DNA of 64,000 nucleotides from Kutzneria sp. CA-103260 (GCF_018263855.1 NZ_CP073318.1:8804001-8868000), one strand, 5' to 3'; counted from the first letter of the stretch, positions 17,491 to 27,000 are shown. Notes: generated by a model from the sequence alone, not told the origin. Numbers and translations: made by a program.

Positions 17491-18644
17491 GCTGCTCCCC
17501 CTGTCGGCACGTGCATCTCCCACTCGGTGCCCTCACCGGGCGCCGTCGTCAGCACCACGGTCCCACCCAGGTCGGCGATGCGTCCCCGGATCGACTGCGA
17601 AACGCCCAGGTGGCCCTCGGCCTCGGCGACGGCCAGCCGGCCCTCGGCGATGCCCACGCCGTCGTCACGGATGCTGAGCACCACCTCGCCGCCGAGGTCC
17701 TCCAGCAGCACCCAGGCCCGCGCCTCCGCGCCGGCATGTTTATCCACATTGGACAGTGCCTCGCGGGCGGCCGCGGTCAGCTCGCCGGCGGTCACCTGCG
17801 GCACCAGCACCGGAGTCGCCGGCGCGGCCACGGTGATGGTGGGGGTGGCCATCAGCTGCACCCACTGCCGCAGATCGGTGTCACCGTCCACAGTGGACTC
17901 AAGTGGGCCCGAGGCGATCAGCGACCGCAGGGCGATCTCCTGCTGACCGGCCAGCTCGGCGATCTCCGCGGCCTCACCGCCGACCTCCAGCCCGCGTCGG
18001 CGCACCCGGGCCAGCACCTGGAGCACGCCGTCGTGGATGGACCGGGCCAGCCGCTCGCGCTCGGCGGTCGCCGCCTCGGTGCGCAGCGCCTGCCGCACCC
18101 GCTCGACCGAGTTGCGGGTCGTCTCCGAGGCCACACCGACCACGAAGCTCACGCCGATCAGCAGGACCGTGTCCTCGGCCAGGTAGATGTTGAAGTAGCC
18201 GCGCGGCAGCACGTTGGCCACGGCGGTGATGCCGCCGAACAGCAGCCCCCAGTACCGGCCGCCGTAGATCGCGCCGCCGACCGGCGGACCGCTGGACCAC
18301 AGCGTGGTGACCGTCTGCGCCCCGGACTGCATCAACGGCGCGCCAACGATCGGCACCGAGCTCAGCATCAGCACGGTGTTCAGCACCAGGTCGGCGATCA
18401 CGAGCTGGGGCCGCCGGCCGGCGGGTGTCAGGTAGAAGTAGGTGAGCACCGCGGTCCACACGGTCATCACGCCGGCGACAACCCAGCCGGCCCACTCCAG
18501 CTGGAACGTGTGCACGTTGAGCCAGATACTGACCAGGGCGAAGACCCAGGTCACGATGCGTAGCACGATCAACCCCCGCCAGTACGGCGTGGCCGGATCG
18601 TCGTCGGGCCTGATCCCCGGAATGGTTGGCCTGCGGTTCACCAC
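17487..18644 (-). CDS. MacS-like sensor histidine kinase
   Basis: A membrane histidine kinase of about 385 residues. Several hydrophobic segments in the first half form a polytopic sensor domain. The dimerisation/phosphoacceptor helix has A-R-S-I-H-D-G-V-L-Q-V-L, the HisKA_3 type, and the ATPase domain has E-A-L-S-N-V-D-K-H-A-G and D-D-G-V-G-I. This matches the MacS family that pairs with LuxR regulators in actinobacteria. GTG 18644 is preferred because GGAGGGAG lies right before it; ATG 18665 and GTG 18641 are alternatives. The signal sensed is unknown. Confidence 0.88.
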   Translation of the reverse strand: MVNRRPTIPGIRPDDDPATPYWRGLIVLRIVTWVFALVSIWLNVHTFQLEWAGWVVAGVMTVWTAVLTYFYLTPAGRRPQLVIADLVLNTVLMLSSVPIVGAPLMQSGAQTVTTLWSSGPPVGGAIYGGRYWGLLFGGITAVANVLPRGYFNIYLAEDTVLLIGVSFVVGVASETTRNSVERVRQALRTEAATAERERLARSIHDGVLQVLARVRRRGLEVGGEAAEIAELAGQQEIALRSLIASGPLESTVDGDTDLRQWVQLMATPTITVAAPATPVLVPQVTAGELTAAAREALSNVDKHAGAEARAWVLLEDLGGEVVLSIRDDGVGIAEGRLAVAEAEGHLGVSQSIRGRIADLGGTVVLTTAPGEGTEWEMHVPTGGAA

Positions 18645-18750
18645 GTGCTCCCTCCCCGCGGTCATCCTGCCGTGACCGGGTGGTTCCCGGTATCCCTGAC
18701 CGGTGGACTTATGCACACGTCACGGAGTATGCGAGCCTTGCGGGCGTCGG

Positions 18751-19974
18751 GTGACGTTGTCGGGAACGGACTTCCTCGTGCGCGACTGGTCGATGTGGAC
18801 CCTGCCGAGGCCCGCGCTGGTCTACTGGCTCGTTGTGGACCTGGCCGCGCTGGCCGTCGGCGGCTACGTCCTGGCCGCGACCGCCCCGCCCAACCTGGAA
18901 GAGCTCGGGCGGTTCGGCGTGATCGCCTGCACGGGCCTGGTGGTCATCGTGATCACGGCGGTCGCCACCCAGCTGTCCAACGAGACCCGGCGCAACCCGT
19001 GGGCGCTGCACATCTGCTACCTGGCGGCCGGCCTGCTCGCGCTGCCGCCGAACCTGGTGCTGCTGCTCCTGCTCGGACCCGCCCTCTACGGCGTGCTCGG
19101 CGCCGGCCCGCAGGCCCACCGCTGGCTGTTCACCCTGGCCGCCACCACGCTGTCGGTGTTCGCCGCCCGCCTCACGGTCGGCTGGGAGCACCCGAGCTGG
19201 GACTTCGGCGTGCTGGTGCTCGGCGGCCTGGTGCTGTTGATGACCCGGGCCGTGCTGGTGGCGATCGGCCTGCGGCTGCGGGCCCCGGCCGCCGGCGCGG
19301 ACGAGGTGTTCGGCGAGCCGATCGACGTGGTGCTGGGCATCGTGGCGGCGAGCACCGGCGGCCTGGTGGCGATCGCGGTGCTCACCGACCCGGTCAAGGC
19401 GCTGCTGGCCGGCCCGCCGATGTTCCTGCTGGAACGGGCCGCGCAGCTGCCGCAGTGGCGGCGCTCGGCGCAGCGGGACGCCAAGACCGGGCTGTCCAAC
19501 GCGGTGCACTGGGACCTGCGGGCCCGCGACGAGCTGGCCAAGGCGTCCTCCCGGCAGCGGCCGGTGGCGATGCTGCTGCTGGACCTCGACCACTTCAAGC
19601 GGGTCAACGACAAGGTCGGCCACCTCGCTGGGGACGCCGCGCTGGCCGCGGTGGCCCGCGAGCTGCGCGGCGCGGTTCGGCACGGTGACGTGGTCGGGCG
19701 GTTCGGCGGCGAGGAGTTCGTGGTGCTGCTGCCCGACACCGGCCCCGGCGTGGCCGAGTCGGTGGCCGAGCGGGTCCGGCTGGCCATCTCGCTGCTGCGG
19801 GTGGCGACCACCGCCGCCGACGGCCACGCGCACCTGCTGACCGGGCTCACGGTCAGCATCGGAGTGTCCACTTCGGACCGCTACGGCTACGACGTCTCGG
19901 CGTTGCTGGTGGCCGCCGACTCGGCCCTGTTGTCGGCCAAGGGCTACGGCCGCAACGTCGTGGCCATGGCGTAG
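18751..19974 (+). CDS. Membrane diguanylate cyclase (GGDEF)
   Basis: A protein of 407 residues with about eight hydrophobic helices (residues about 17-210) and a C-terminal GGDEF domain. The active-site motif is G-G-E-E-F at 319-323, a functional variant. The inhibitory I-site R-H-G-D lies exactly five residues before it, and L-D-L-D-H-F-K-R-V-N-D is intact. It should therefore make cyclic di-GMP from GTP and show product inhibition. GTG 18751 gives a start just before the first helix; GTG 18703 is possible. It is divergent from the two-component system. Confidence 0.88.
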   Translation: MTLSGTDFLVRDWSMWTLPRPALVYWLVVDLAALAVGGYVLAATAPPNLEELGRFGVIACTGLVVIVITAVATQLSNETRRNPWALHICYLAAGLLALPPNLVLLLLLGPALYGVLGAGPQAHRWLFTLAATTLSVFAARLTVGWEHPSWDFGVLVLGGLVLLMTRAVLVAIGLRLRAPAAGADEVFGEPIDVVLGIVAASTGGLVAIAVLTDPVKALLAGPPMFLLERAAQLPQWRRSAQRDAKTGLSNAVHWDLRARDELAKASSRQRPVAMLLLDLDHFKRVNDKVGHLAGDAALAAVARELRGAVRHGDVVGRFGGEEFVVLLPDTGPGVAESVAERVRLAISLLRVATTAADGHAHLLTGLTVSIGVSTSDRYGYDVSALLVAADSALLSAKGYGRNVVAMA

Positions 19975-21156
19975 CTACTTGCCGTTGTGTCCGGGTTCGA
20001 CCTTTGGCGGCCGGGTCGGGTCCACTTCGGACGGATCGACGCCCTGGTCGTGCAGCAGCGACCGGATGCCGGAGTTGAGCACGGCCAGGATCGGCACCGA
20101 CATCAGCGCGCCGGCGATGCCGCCGAAGGTGAAGCCGGCCGCGATGACCAGCACCACCGAGAGCGGGTGCAGCTGCACCGCCCGGCCCAGCAGCAGCGGC
20201 TGCAGGATGTGGCTCTCCAGCTGCATCACGGCGATCACGATGGCCAGCACGATCAGCGCCGACACGAAGCCGTTGGCCACCAGCGCCACCAGCACCGCAA
20301 CGGTGCCGGCGATCACCGCGCCGATGATCGGGATGAACGCGCCGAGGAACACCAGGGCGGCCAGCGGCACGGCCAGCGGCACGCCGACGATCCCGATGCC
20401 GACGCCGATGCCGACCGCGTCCACCACCGCCACCGCGGCGGTGGCCCGCACGTAGCGGACCAGCGAGGCGAAGCCGCGGCGGCCGGCCACGTCCACCCGG
20501 GGCCGCACGTCGGCCGGGATGATCTTGATCAGGAACGACCAGATACCGCCGCCGTCGTGCAGGAAGAAGATGGTGGTGAACAGCATCAGCAGCAGGCCGG
20601 TGAGCAGCTCGCCGAGGGTGGCGGCGGTGCTCAGCGCGCTGCTGGTGATGGTCAGCTGGTTGTCCTGGATCAGCTTGATGATCTGGTTGGGCAGGTCCAG
20701 CAGCTGGCTCCGGGCCAGGTGCAGCGGCGGCCCCTCCAGCCAGTCGGTGATCTGGTTGACCGAGCTGACCACCTGCTTCTGCAGGTCGGGCAGGCCGCCG
20801 ATGAACGCGGTGATCACGCCGTAGAGCACGCCGCCGACCAGCGCGATGCCGCCGATCAGCACGATCGCGGTGGCCAGCCCGCGCGGCACCCGCCAGCGCA
20901 CCAGCTGGCCGACCGCCGGCGCGAGTAGCGCCGAGAGCAGCATCGCGATGGCGACCGGGATGATCACCACCGCCAGGTAGCCGACGACCCACGAGATGAG
21001 CCAGACCGCGCCGGCGACGGCCAGCAGCCGCCAACTCAGCGCGGCGCTGACCCGCAGGACCTTGGGAACGGACTGGCTGACGTCCTCGGGACGGCCGGGC
21101 CGGGGCGAAGTCACACGATCACCGTAGTCGTCGAAAATCCTATCCGCACTGTTCAC
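19975..21156 (-). CDS. AI-2E/PerM family transporter
   Basis: A 393-residue polytopic protein of the AI-2E transporter (PerM/TqsA) family. It has a short charged N-terminus, helices from about residue 45, a long soluble segment with P-D-L-Q-K-Q-V and a C-terminal helix cluster with G-A-F-I-P-I-I-G-A and Q-L-E-S-H-I-L-Q-P-L-L-L-G, both family signatures. Despite the family name, members export diverse substrates and quorum-signal transport is not implied. GTG 21156 was chosen; GTG 21114 would trim the N-terminus. The stop abuts that of the GGDEF gene. Confidence 0.88.
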   Translation of the reverse strand: MNSADRIFDDYGDRVTSPRPGRPEDVSQSVPKVLRVSAALSWRLLAVAGAVWLISWVVGYLAVVIIPVAIAMLLSALLAPAVGQLVRWRVPRGLATAIVLIGGIALVGGVLYGVITAFIGGLPDLQKQVVSSVNQITDWLEGPPLHLARSQLLDLPNQIIKLIQDNQLTITSSALSTAATLGELLTGLLLMLFTTIFFLHDGGGIWSFLIKIIPADVRPRVDVAGRRGFASLVRYVRATAAVAVVDAVGIGVGIGIVGVPLAVPLAALVFLGAFIPIIGAVIAGTVAVLVALVANGFVSALIVLAIVIAVMQLESHILQPLLLGRAVQLHPLSVVLVIAAGFTFGGIAGALMSVPILAVLNSGIRSLLHDQGVDPSEVDPTRPPKVEPGHNGK

Positions 21157-21295
21157 ACCTTCAGGGGATCTTGTGGTGTGAAGGCTGCGCCGCCCCTCGG
21201 AAACTGACAATCTCTCGGCGTCGACATCGCCGCCATCACCGTGGCGATCTTGGATGTCGGCGTTTCCCCAGGGCGAGTGGAAGAGGATCTTCGTT

Positions 21296-22201
21296 TTGTC
21301 GACGGACGGGCACGTGATCACGGGGGGCCGGCGGCTGCGCCGCGCGCTCACCCGTGCGCTGCTGACCGTCGGCGGCGCGGCGGGCCTGACGGCCGCCGCG
21401 TGGTGCCTCTCCACCGCCTGCGCGTCCGCGGGCACGCTCGGCGACCACCTCCAGGTGGTCGATCACGGCAGCCACGCGGTCGTGACGCAGGGCCACTCGC
21501 CGGAAACCGCATCAGCGGACGACGGGGTGCACGAGATGGCCCGCGCGGTCGCGACCGCGAGCAAGCCGACCGTGAGCTCGCTCGTCGACGAGCACCAGAC
21601 CCTGGCGACCGGGGCGAACCTGCCCTCGGCCGCCGACTTCGACCGGTTCGCCCACCAGGTCCAGGACGACTTCGTCCAGGTCGGGCGGCACGTGGCCACT
21701 CCGGCCCCGGCCGCTCTGGTGGGGGACTCGGTCACCCTGGTGCGCCACGTGGCCCAGTTCCCGCTGGCCACGCTGCCGGTGCGGCTGCCGATCCCGGTGA
21801 TCGGCGAGCTCTCCGGCGTGTCCACGACGACCGACGGCACGCCCCAGTCCGTCTCGTCGACCGGGTCGAACCCGGCCGACGCGACCGCCGGCGCCATGTC
21901 CGAGGCCGTCGCCGACGCGCCCGCCGCCACCGCGCCCACTGCGCGGCACTCGCTGCCGCCGCACCGGAGCTCGGACCCGTCCGGCCCGAGGAACTCCATG
22001 CCGACGCCGGCCGCGCCCGCCCAGGCGCCGTCGGCCCCGTGCTGCTTCGGAAACGGTGGAGTCGGCGCTGCCGGCGTCCCCAACCCCGAGCAGCTTCCGT
22101 TCGGCAACACCTTCGGCGCCGCCGCGTACCGGTCCGTTGTGGCCACCTCGCAGTCGGTGTCGATGCTGACCGGCAAGCAAGCCGGTATCACGCCCGACTG
22201 A
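21296..22201 (+). CDS. Secreted protein of unknown function, upstream of the chaplin-like gene
   Basis: About 300 residues with an Arg-rich n-region (R-R-L-R-R-A-L-T-R), a hydrophobic stretch and A-S-A, a likely signal peptide. The middle is helical and the second half is low-complexity, rich in Pro, Ser, Thr and Ala. A C-C-F-G-N-G-G cysteine pair sits near residue 260. I do not recognise the family. TTG 21296 is chosen because GAGGA lies 8 nt upstream; ATG 21254 is an alternative. It precedes the giant chaplin-like gene on the same strand and may share its role on the cell surface (inference). Confidence 0.6.
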   Translation: MSTDGHVITGGRRLRRALTRALLTVGGAAGLTAAAWCLSTACASAGTLGDHLQVVDHGSHAVVTQGHSPETASADDGVHEMARAVATASKPTVSSLVDEHQTLATGANLPSAADFDRFAHQVQDDFVQVGRHVATPAPAALVGDSVTLVRHVAQFPLATLPVRLPIPVIGELSGVSTTTDGTPQSVSSTGSNPADATAGAMSEAVADAPAATAPTARHSLPPHRSSDPSGPRNSMPTPAAPAQAPSAPCCFGNGGVGAAGVPNPEQLPFGNTFGAAAYRSVVATSQSVSMLTGKQAGITPD

Positions 22202-22296
22202 TTTCTGCGCGCGGCTGGCGGTCGCAGGGCTCGAGCCCGCACCGTTTTCCGGTCCGTGCGCATTCTTCTGCGCCGTTCCAGCCGCGCTGACGACCC

Positions 22297-22331
22297 GGGA
22301 TGCACCCACCCCCCTCAGCTAGGTGCATCCC
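22297..22331. terminator. Inverted repeat before the chaplin-like gene
   Basis: GGGATGCACC (22297-22306) pairs perfectly with GGTGCATCCC (22322-22331) across a 15-nt loop. No U-tract follows. It may end transcription of the upstream secreted-protein gene, or act in the leader of the next gene. Confidence 0.4.
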
Positions 22332-22401
22332 ACTTCCCCCGGGTGGCCGTTGCCCCCGGTCACCCGTCAGCCCCGCAAGGGACTAACCCGAAGGAGAAGT
22401 A

Positions 22402-25400
22402 ATGCAGACGTGGGCGAAGCGCGGACTACAGGCCGCGCTCCTCACCGGTGGCTTGATTGCCGTCGGCACCGGCGTCGCCAACGCCTCCGAGGCCCAGCCG
22501 GCCCACCCGCTGGGTGTCCCCGCCACGGACCTGGTCGACGTCAACGTCAAGGTGCCGCTCAGCGAGCAGAACAACCAGCTGGGCACCGTGCTGGGCAAGA
22601 CGAACCTGCCCGCCGTGAGCCACACCGTGAGCACGCGTGAGCTCACCGGCAAGCTGGCCCCGCACCCGCTGGCCACGCCGCAGGGCAAGAACATCCCCGT
22701 CGCCGTGCCGCAGAACATCAGCCGCGGCAACACCATCCCGGTCGACCTGTGCGTGCCCGTCGACATCTCCGGCAACGCCATCGGCGCCACCGGCGACGCG
22801 GCCACGGTCAACCACTCGAAGGTCGGCTGCGACGCGCAGTCGGTCACCGCGACCGACGGCTACAAGGGCTCGATCGCCGGCAACATCATCGGCGTCGACT
22901 ACGGCCTGCCGATCCAGCTGGACAACAACGCGATCGCCGCCGCCGGCAACGCGGCCGCCGCGGGCACCGCCGACGCGGCCACCGCCACCGGCACCACGCC
23001 GTTCCTCACCAACGGCGACAAGGGCACGCTGGCCGGCAACATCGTCGACGCCGCCCTGGGCACCCCGGTCCAGGTGACCGGCAACGCCATCGGCGTCGGC
23101 GGCAACTCGGAGACCGCCTCCAAGGCGACCACGAACGTCGTCACCGGCGGCCTGCTGCAGAGCAGCGGCAACGGCGGCACGCTGGCCGGCAACCTGATCG
23201 GCGTGCCGCTGGGCCTGCCGGTCGAGGCCAACGGCAACTCGATCTCCTGGGTCGGCAACGCCGACGCCAAGAACCACAGCGAGGGCGCGGTCCAGGCCGG
23301 CGACATCAACGAGGACGGCTTCTACGCCCTCACCGCCGGTGACCCGAGCACCGTGTCCGGCAACATCGTGCAGGCCCCGATCGTCAGCAAGGCGCTGGTG
23401 GCCGGGAACGCGGTGTCCTGGATCGGCAACGCCAACGCGCTGGGCGTCACCGAGAACGAGCTGGTCTCCGGCGGCAAGGCCGGCACCAACGGCGTGAAGT
23501 CGACCGGCTCCGGCAACATCATCGACCCCGAGGTCGCGCTGCCCGTCGAGGTCTTCGGCGACGGCGTCACCTGGATCGGCACCGCCGAGGCGGCCGACCT
23601 GAACAAGGTCACCGCGCTGGCCGGCGGCAACACCTACACCGACGGCGACAAGTCCACGCTGGGCGGCAACGACGTGGTCGCGCCGGTCGCCGGCGCGGTC
23701 GACGTGTTCGGCTCGGCCGCGTCGTGGATCGGCAACGCCAGCGGCACCGCGGGCAACATCTCCTCGGTCAACGACGGCGGCTACAACGGCACGCTGGGCA
23801 ACGGCGCGGTCGGCGGCGGCAACATCGCCTCCGTGCCGGTGGCCCTGCCGGCCGAGGTCTTCGGCGCGGGCGCGTCGCTGACCGGCAACGCCGACGGTCT
23901 GGCCAAGGAGGTCAAGGACGTCGAGGCCGGCGACAAGGCCAACACCAACGACGACCGCGGCACGGTCAGCAGCAACGTCGCGTCGGTGCCGGTCACCGCG
24001 CCGGTGCAGCTGTTCGGCGACGCGGCCGGCCTGGTCGCCAACGTCACCGGCGGCTCGCAGTCCACGACCACCACCACGGCCGGCCACGACGTGCAGGCCA
24101 ACGGCGACAAGGGCAGCGCGTCCGGCAACGCCGCGCAGGTCCCGGTCGCGCTGCCCACGCAGCTGTTCGGCGACACCGCCACCCTGGTCGGCAACGGCGA
24201 CGCCATCGCCAAGGGCGTCACCAGCTCCACCGCGGGCGGCGACGTCGACGCGTCCGGCAAGGGCGGCTCGATCACGGGCAACATCGCGGACGTGCCGGTG
24301 GCCGGCGCGATCCAGGGCTTCGGCGCGGCCATCGCCGGCGCCGGCGTGGACAACGCCACCGCCACCAACCTGACCAGCTCGATGGCCGGTGGCAGCGACA
24401 CCACCAGCGGCACCGCCGGCTCGGTGGCCGGCAACGTCGCGCAGGTGCCGCTGGCCCCGGTCGTCGGCGTGCTCGGTGACACCGTCACCGCCGCCGGCGT
24501 GGGCAACTCGGCCGCCGACAACAAGGTGTTCGACACCGCCGGCAAGGACGTGGTGACCGACGGCCTGGCCGGCGCCATCTCCGGCAACGTGGCCAAGGTG
24601 CCCGCCGCCGCGACCGCCGACGTGCTCGGCGACGCGGTGACCGCGGGTGGCATCGCCAACGCCCTCGCGCACAGCTACACCGACCCGTCGGCCGGTGGCG
24701 ACACCACCACGACCGGCAAGCTGGGCTCGGTGGCCGGCAACGTCGCGCAGGTGCCCGCCGCCGCCAACGCGCAGGTGCTCAGCGACTCGGTGGGCGCGCT
24801 CGGCAACGCCGCCAACGACACCACGGCGTGGACCGGCAACTTCGCCGGCGGCAACACGCACACCTCCGGCATGTTCGGCGCCATCTCGGGCAACCTGGCC
24901 CAGGCGCCGCTCGTGGGCAACGCCCAGGTGCTGGACGACGCCGTCGGCGCCGGCGGCCTGGCGTTCGACAAGAGCTCGACCTCGGCGATCAACACCGCCG
25001 GCGGCGAGTCCACCACCTCGGGTGTGCTCGGCTCGGTGGCCGGCAACCTGCTCTCGGTGCCGGTCGGCGCCGACGGCCAGGTCAACCAGGACGCCCTGTC
25101 CGCGGCCGGCCAGGCGTTCCACGCCGGCGCGAACAAGGTCGTCGACCTGGCCGGTGGCGACGTCGCCACCAACGGCACGGGCGGCTCCATCTCCGGCGAC
25201 CTGCTGCAGGTCCCGGCCGGCGCGGTGGCCGGCGTGTTCACCGACGCCGCGACCGTCGGCGGCATCTCGGCCACCAAGGGCACGAACGTCACCGACTTCG
25301 CCTCGGGCGGCAGCCAGGCCACGGCCGGCGCGATGAAGACCCTGTCCGGCCTGAACGGGCACCTGCCCGTCGGCGCGCTGGTGCAGGTCTTCGACGTGCC

Positions 25401-25833
25401 GCTGGAGGTCTTCGGCACCGCGCTGGCCAACGGCCAGAACATCACCTCGGCCGTGGTCGGCGAGGAGCACCCGCTGCTGGACCTGCCGGTCAGCAGCCGC
25501 CTGCTGGGCGCGGCCGAGCTGCCGACGCAGCGCGACCTGCCCTCCGCCGCCAGCCTGCCGCTGGCCGGCCTGGGCGTGGACAGCGTCATGGGCCTGCTGA
25601 AGCTGCTGCCCGCCGGTGCGCTGCCGGGCATGCCGGCTCAGGAGCGCGACCTGCCGTCGCTGTCCGGCGTGCTGCCGACCGACAACCTGGTTCCGGGTGC
25701 GCACCTGGCGCAGCTGCCGACCCTGGACGGCGTCCGCGTGACGCCGAACGTGGCCGGTGGCGCCCGCGACCTGCCGGGTCAGGAGCTGCTGGGCGACCTG
25801 GGCTCGATGACCGAGGGCCTGCACATCGCCTGA
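22402..25833 (+). CDS. Giant chaplin-like repeat surface protein
   Basis: A secreted protein of 1143 residues with a Sec signal peptide (residues 1-28, ending A-N-A-S) and about 17 imperfect repeats of roughly 55 residues between about 100 and 1000. The repeat core reads (S/A)-G-N-x-x-x-V-P-x-x-x-P-x-x-x-F-G-(D/N)-x-x-x-x-x-G-N-A, very close to the chaplin core of Streptomyces. Only the first unit has cysteines (117 and 143), spaced as in a chaplin disulfide. The last ~130 residues are Leu/Pro-rich with recurring R-D-L-P. No sortase motif or C-terminal membrane helix is seen. AAGGAG precedes ATG 22402. An amyloid coat role is inference. Confidence 0.8.
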   Translation: MQTWAKRGLQAALLTGGLIAVGTGVANASEAQPAHPLGVPATDLVDVNVKVPLSEQNNQLGTVLGKTNLPAVSHTVSTRELTGKLAPHPLATPQGKNIPVAVPQNISRGNTIPVDLCVPVDISGNAIGATGDAATVNHSKVGCDAQSVTATDGYKGSIAGNIIGVDYGLPIQLDNNAIAAAGNAAAAGTADAATATGTTPFLTNGDKGTLAGNIVDAALGTPVQVTGNAIGVGGNSETASKATTNVVTGGLLQSSGNGGTLAGNLIGVPLGLPVEANGNSISWVGNADAKNHSEGAVQAGDINEDGFYALTAGDPSTVSGNIVQAPIVSKALVAGNAVSWIGNANALGVTENELVSGGKAGTNGVKSTGSGNIIDPEVALPVEVFGDGVTWIGTAEAADLNKVTALAGGNTYTDGDKSTLGGNDVVAPVAGAVDVFGSAASWIGNASGTAGNISSVNDGGYNGTLGNGAVGGGNIASVPVALPAEVFGAGASLTGNADGLAKEVKDVEAGDKANTNDDRGTVSSNVASVPVTAPVQLFGDAAGLVANVTGGSQSTTTTTAGHDVQANGDKGSASGNAAQVPVALPTQLFGDTATLVGNGDAIAKGVTSSTAGGDVDASGKGGSITGNIADVPVAGAIQGFGAAIAGAGVDNATATNLTSSMAGGSDTTSGTAGSVAGNVAQVPLAPVVGVLGDTVTAAGVGNSAADNKVFDTAGKDVVTDGLAGAISGNVAKVPAAATADVLGDAVTAGGIANALAHSYTDPSAGGDTTTTGKLGSVAGNVAQVPAAANAQVLSDSVGALGNAANDTTAWTGNFAGGNTHTSGMFGAISGNLAQAPLVGNAQVLDDAVGAGGLAFDKSSTSAINTAGGESTTSGVLGSVAGNLLSVPVGADGQVNQDALSAAGQAFHAGANKVVDLAGGDVATNGTGGSISGDLLQVPAGAVAGVFTDAATVGGISATKGTNVTDFASGGSQATAGAMKTLSGLNGHLPVGALVQVFDVPLEVFGTALANGQNITSAVVGEEHPLLDLPVSSRLLGAAELPTQRDLPSAASLPLAGLGVDSVMGLLKLLPAGALPGMPAQERDLPSLSGVLPTDNLVPGAHLAQLPTLDGVRVTPNVAGGARDLPGQELLGDLGSMTEGLHIA

Positions 25834-25850
25834 GGTTGAGTAGCTGACGA

Positions 25851-25892
25851 AGAACCCCCGGGGCAGCCAGCCTCGGGGGTTCTGTGCTTTTC
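25851..25892 (+). terminator. Terminator of the chaplin-like gene
   Basis: AGAACCCCCG (25851-25860) pairs with CGGGGGTTCT (25874-25883). The loop has 13 nt and TGTGCTTTT follows, so this is a good intrinsic terminator 18 nt after the stop codon. Confidence 0.8.
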
Positions 25893-26011
25893 CGCCGCGT
25901 TCCGCGGCGGGCGAGGTCGCTCCTAAGCCGATGCCTTCGCCTTGTCTGGGAAAATCGCTGGAAAGACGCGATTTTCCCAGCCTGCGGCTCCAGGCACCGG
26001 CGCGACCTCGC
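25892..26011. repeat. Clustered palindromes downstream of the chaplin-like gene
   Basis: Three more inverted repeats follow the terminator: CCGCCGCG/CGCGGCGG (25892-25899, 25903-25910); GCGAGGTCGC/GCGACCTCGC (25911-25920, 26002-26011); and inside the latter a 13-bp perfect repeat (25946-25958, 25968-25980) containing AAAATCGC. The last pairs form one nested palindrome of about 100 bp ending 24 nt from the stop of the minus-strand GGDEF gene. Confidence 0.6.
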
Positions 26012-26034
26012 GAATCTGCTGTGCGGGGACTCGT

Positions 26035-26889
26035 CTAGGTTGCTCGCAGTCTCTTCTCGACGTGCCCGATCACGGTGTGCACGGGGGCGGAGCCGTCGCT
26101 GGTCGCCCAGCACACCCGGACCTTGGGATGCAGCCGCACCTTGCCCACCGACACCGTCCGCTCGCACAGCTCCCGGACCCGGGCGGCGATCGGCTCGCCG
26201 GTGCCGCACGGATGCTCGGCCACCACCGCGAACTCGTCGCCGCCGTACCGGGCGACGGTGTGGTCGTCACGCAGCCCCGCCCGCAGCCGACCGGCCAGCA
26301 CGGTGAGCAGCCCGTCGCCGACGGCGAAGCCGTGCTCGGCGTTGACCTCGCCCAGCTTCCGCACGTCGACCAGCACGAACGTGCTCAGCGAGCCGTTGGT
26401 CCGGGACCGGGTCAGCGACTGCTCCAGGCGGTCCAGCAGCAGCGCGCGGCTGGGCAGCGTGGTCAGCGGATCGATCAGACCCCGGCTGTGCGGGACGTCG
26501 GTCTGCACCGGTTGCAGCACGGTCAGCACGCTCGGCCGGCCCCGATGGCTGACGGCGTGGAAGTCGGCCCACAGCCGCGAGCTGGCGATGCCGTCGCGCA
26601 CCACCACCATCGGCACGGCGAGCCGGCCGTTGCCCCGCAACACCTGCGCGGCCAGTTCCGCGCCCTGGGGCAGCGCAGCGCCGGAGTCGTCGCACAACTG
26701 CCAGCCGACCGGCTGGTGGTTGCGCAGCAGATCGGCCCGGCTGAGCCCGAGCAGGTGCCCGGCCAGACTGTTGGCCGCCAGCACTGCCCCATGTTCGTCT
26801 TGCAGCAGCACCCCAACGGGCAGCTCGGACACCAGCTCGTCCCAGACCGTCCCGGTGGTGACCGGTGCCGCCGTGTCCACGGCACTCAT
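26035..26889 (-). CDS. PAS-GGDEF diguanylate cyclase, soluble
   Basis: A 284-residue soluble protein. Residues about 15-110 resemble a PAS domain (L-P-V-G-V-L-L-Q-D-E-H-G-A-V-L-A-A-N). The C-terminal half is a GGDEF domain with an intact G-G-D-E-F motif at 216-220. The I-site position reads R-D-D-H instead of R-x-x-D, so product feedback may be lost. The first metal-binding segment is L-V-D-V-R-K, weaker than the canonical D-L-D-x-F-K, so activity could be low. ATG 26889 has GGAAGG upstream. Confidence 0.8.
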   Translation of the reverse strand: MSAVDTAAPVTTGTVWDELVSELPVGVLLQDEHGAVLAANSLAGHLLGLSRADLLRNHQPVGWQLCDDSGAALPQGAELAAQVLRGNGRLAVPMVVVRDGIASSRLWADFHAVSHRGRPSVLTVLQPVQTDVPHSRGLIDPLTTLPSRALLLDRLEQSLTRSRTNGSLSTFVLVDVRKLGEVNAEHGFAVGDGLLTVLAGRLRAGLRDDHTVARYGGDEFAVVAEHPCGTGEPIAARVRELCERTVSVGKVRLHPKVRVCWATSDGSAPVHTVIGHVEKRLRAT

Positions 26890-27000
26890 CGGAGTTGGCA
26901 CCTTCCTCAGCGGGGAGGCTTCGCGTTGTCGAGCCTGCCCCCGAGGCGGCGTGAATAACAAGGGGCCCGGTCCACCCGTACCGGTGATCTTTGCCGTGTT

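Noticed and set aside
22750..25400. The repetitive region as a CRISPR array or DNA satellite
   Set aside because: Repeats are imperfect, keep the reading frame and vary at wobble positions, so they are protein repeats. No constant repeat with unique spacers was seen anywhere in the window.
22426..25824. 1132-codon minus-strand frame opposite the chaplin-like gene
   Set aside because: It is a shadow created by the repeated GC-rich coding strand. Its product has no domain or hydrophobic pattern, while the plus strand has a signal peptide, ribosome site and terminator.
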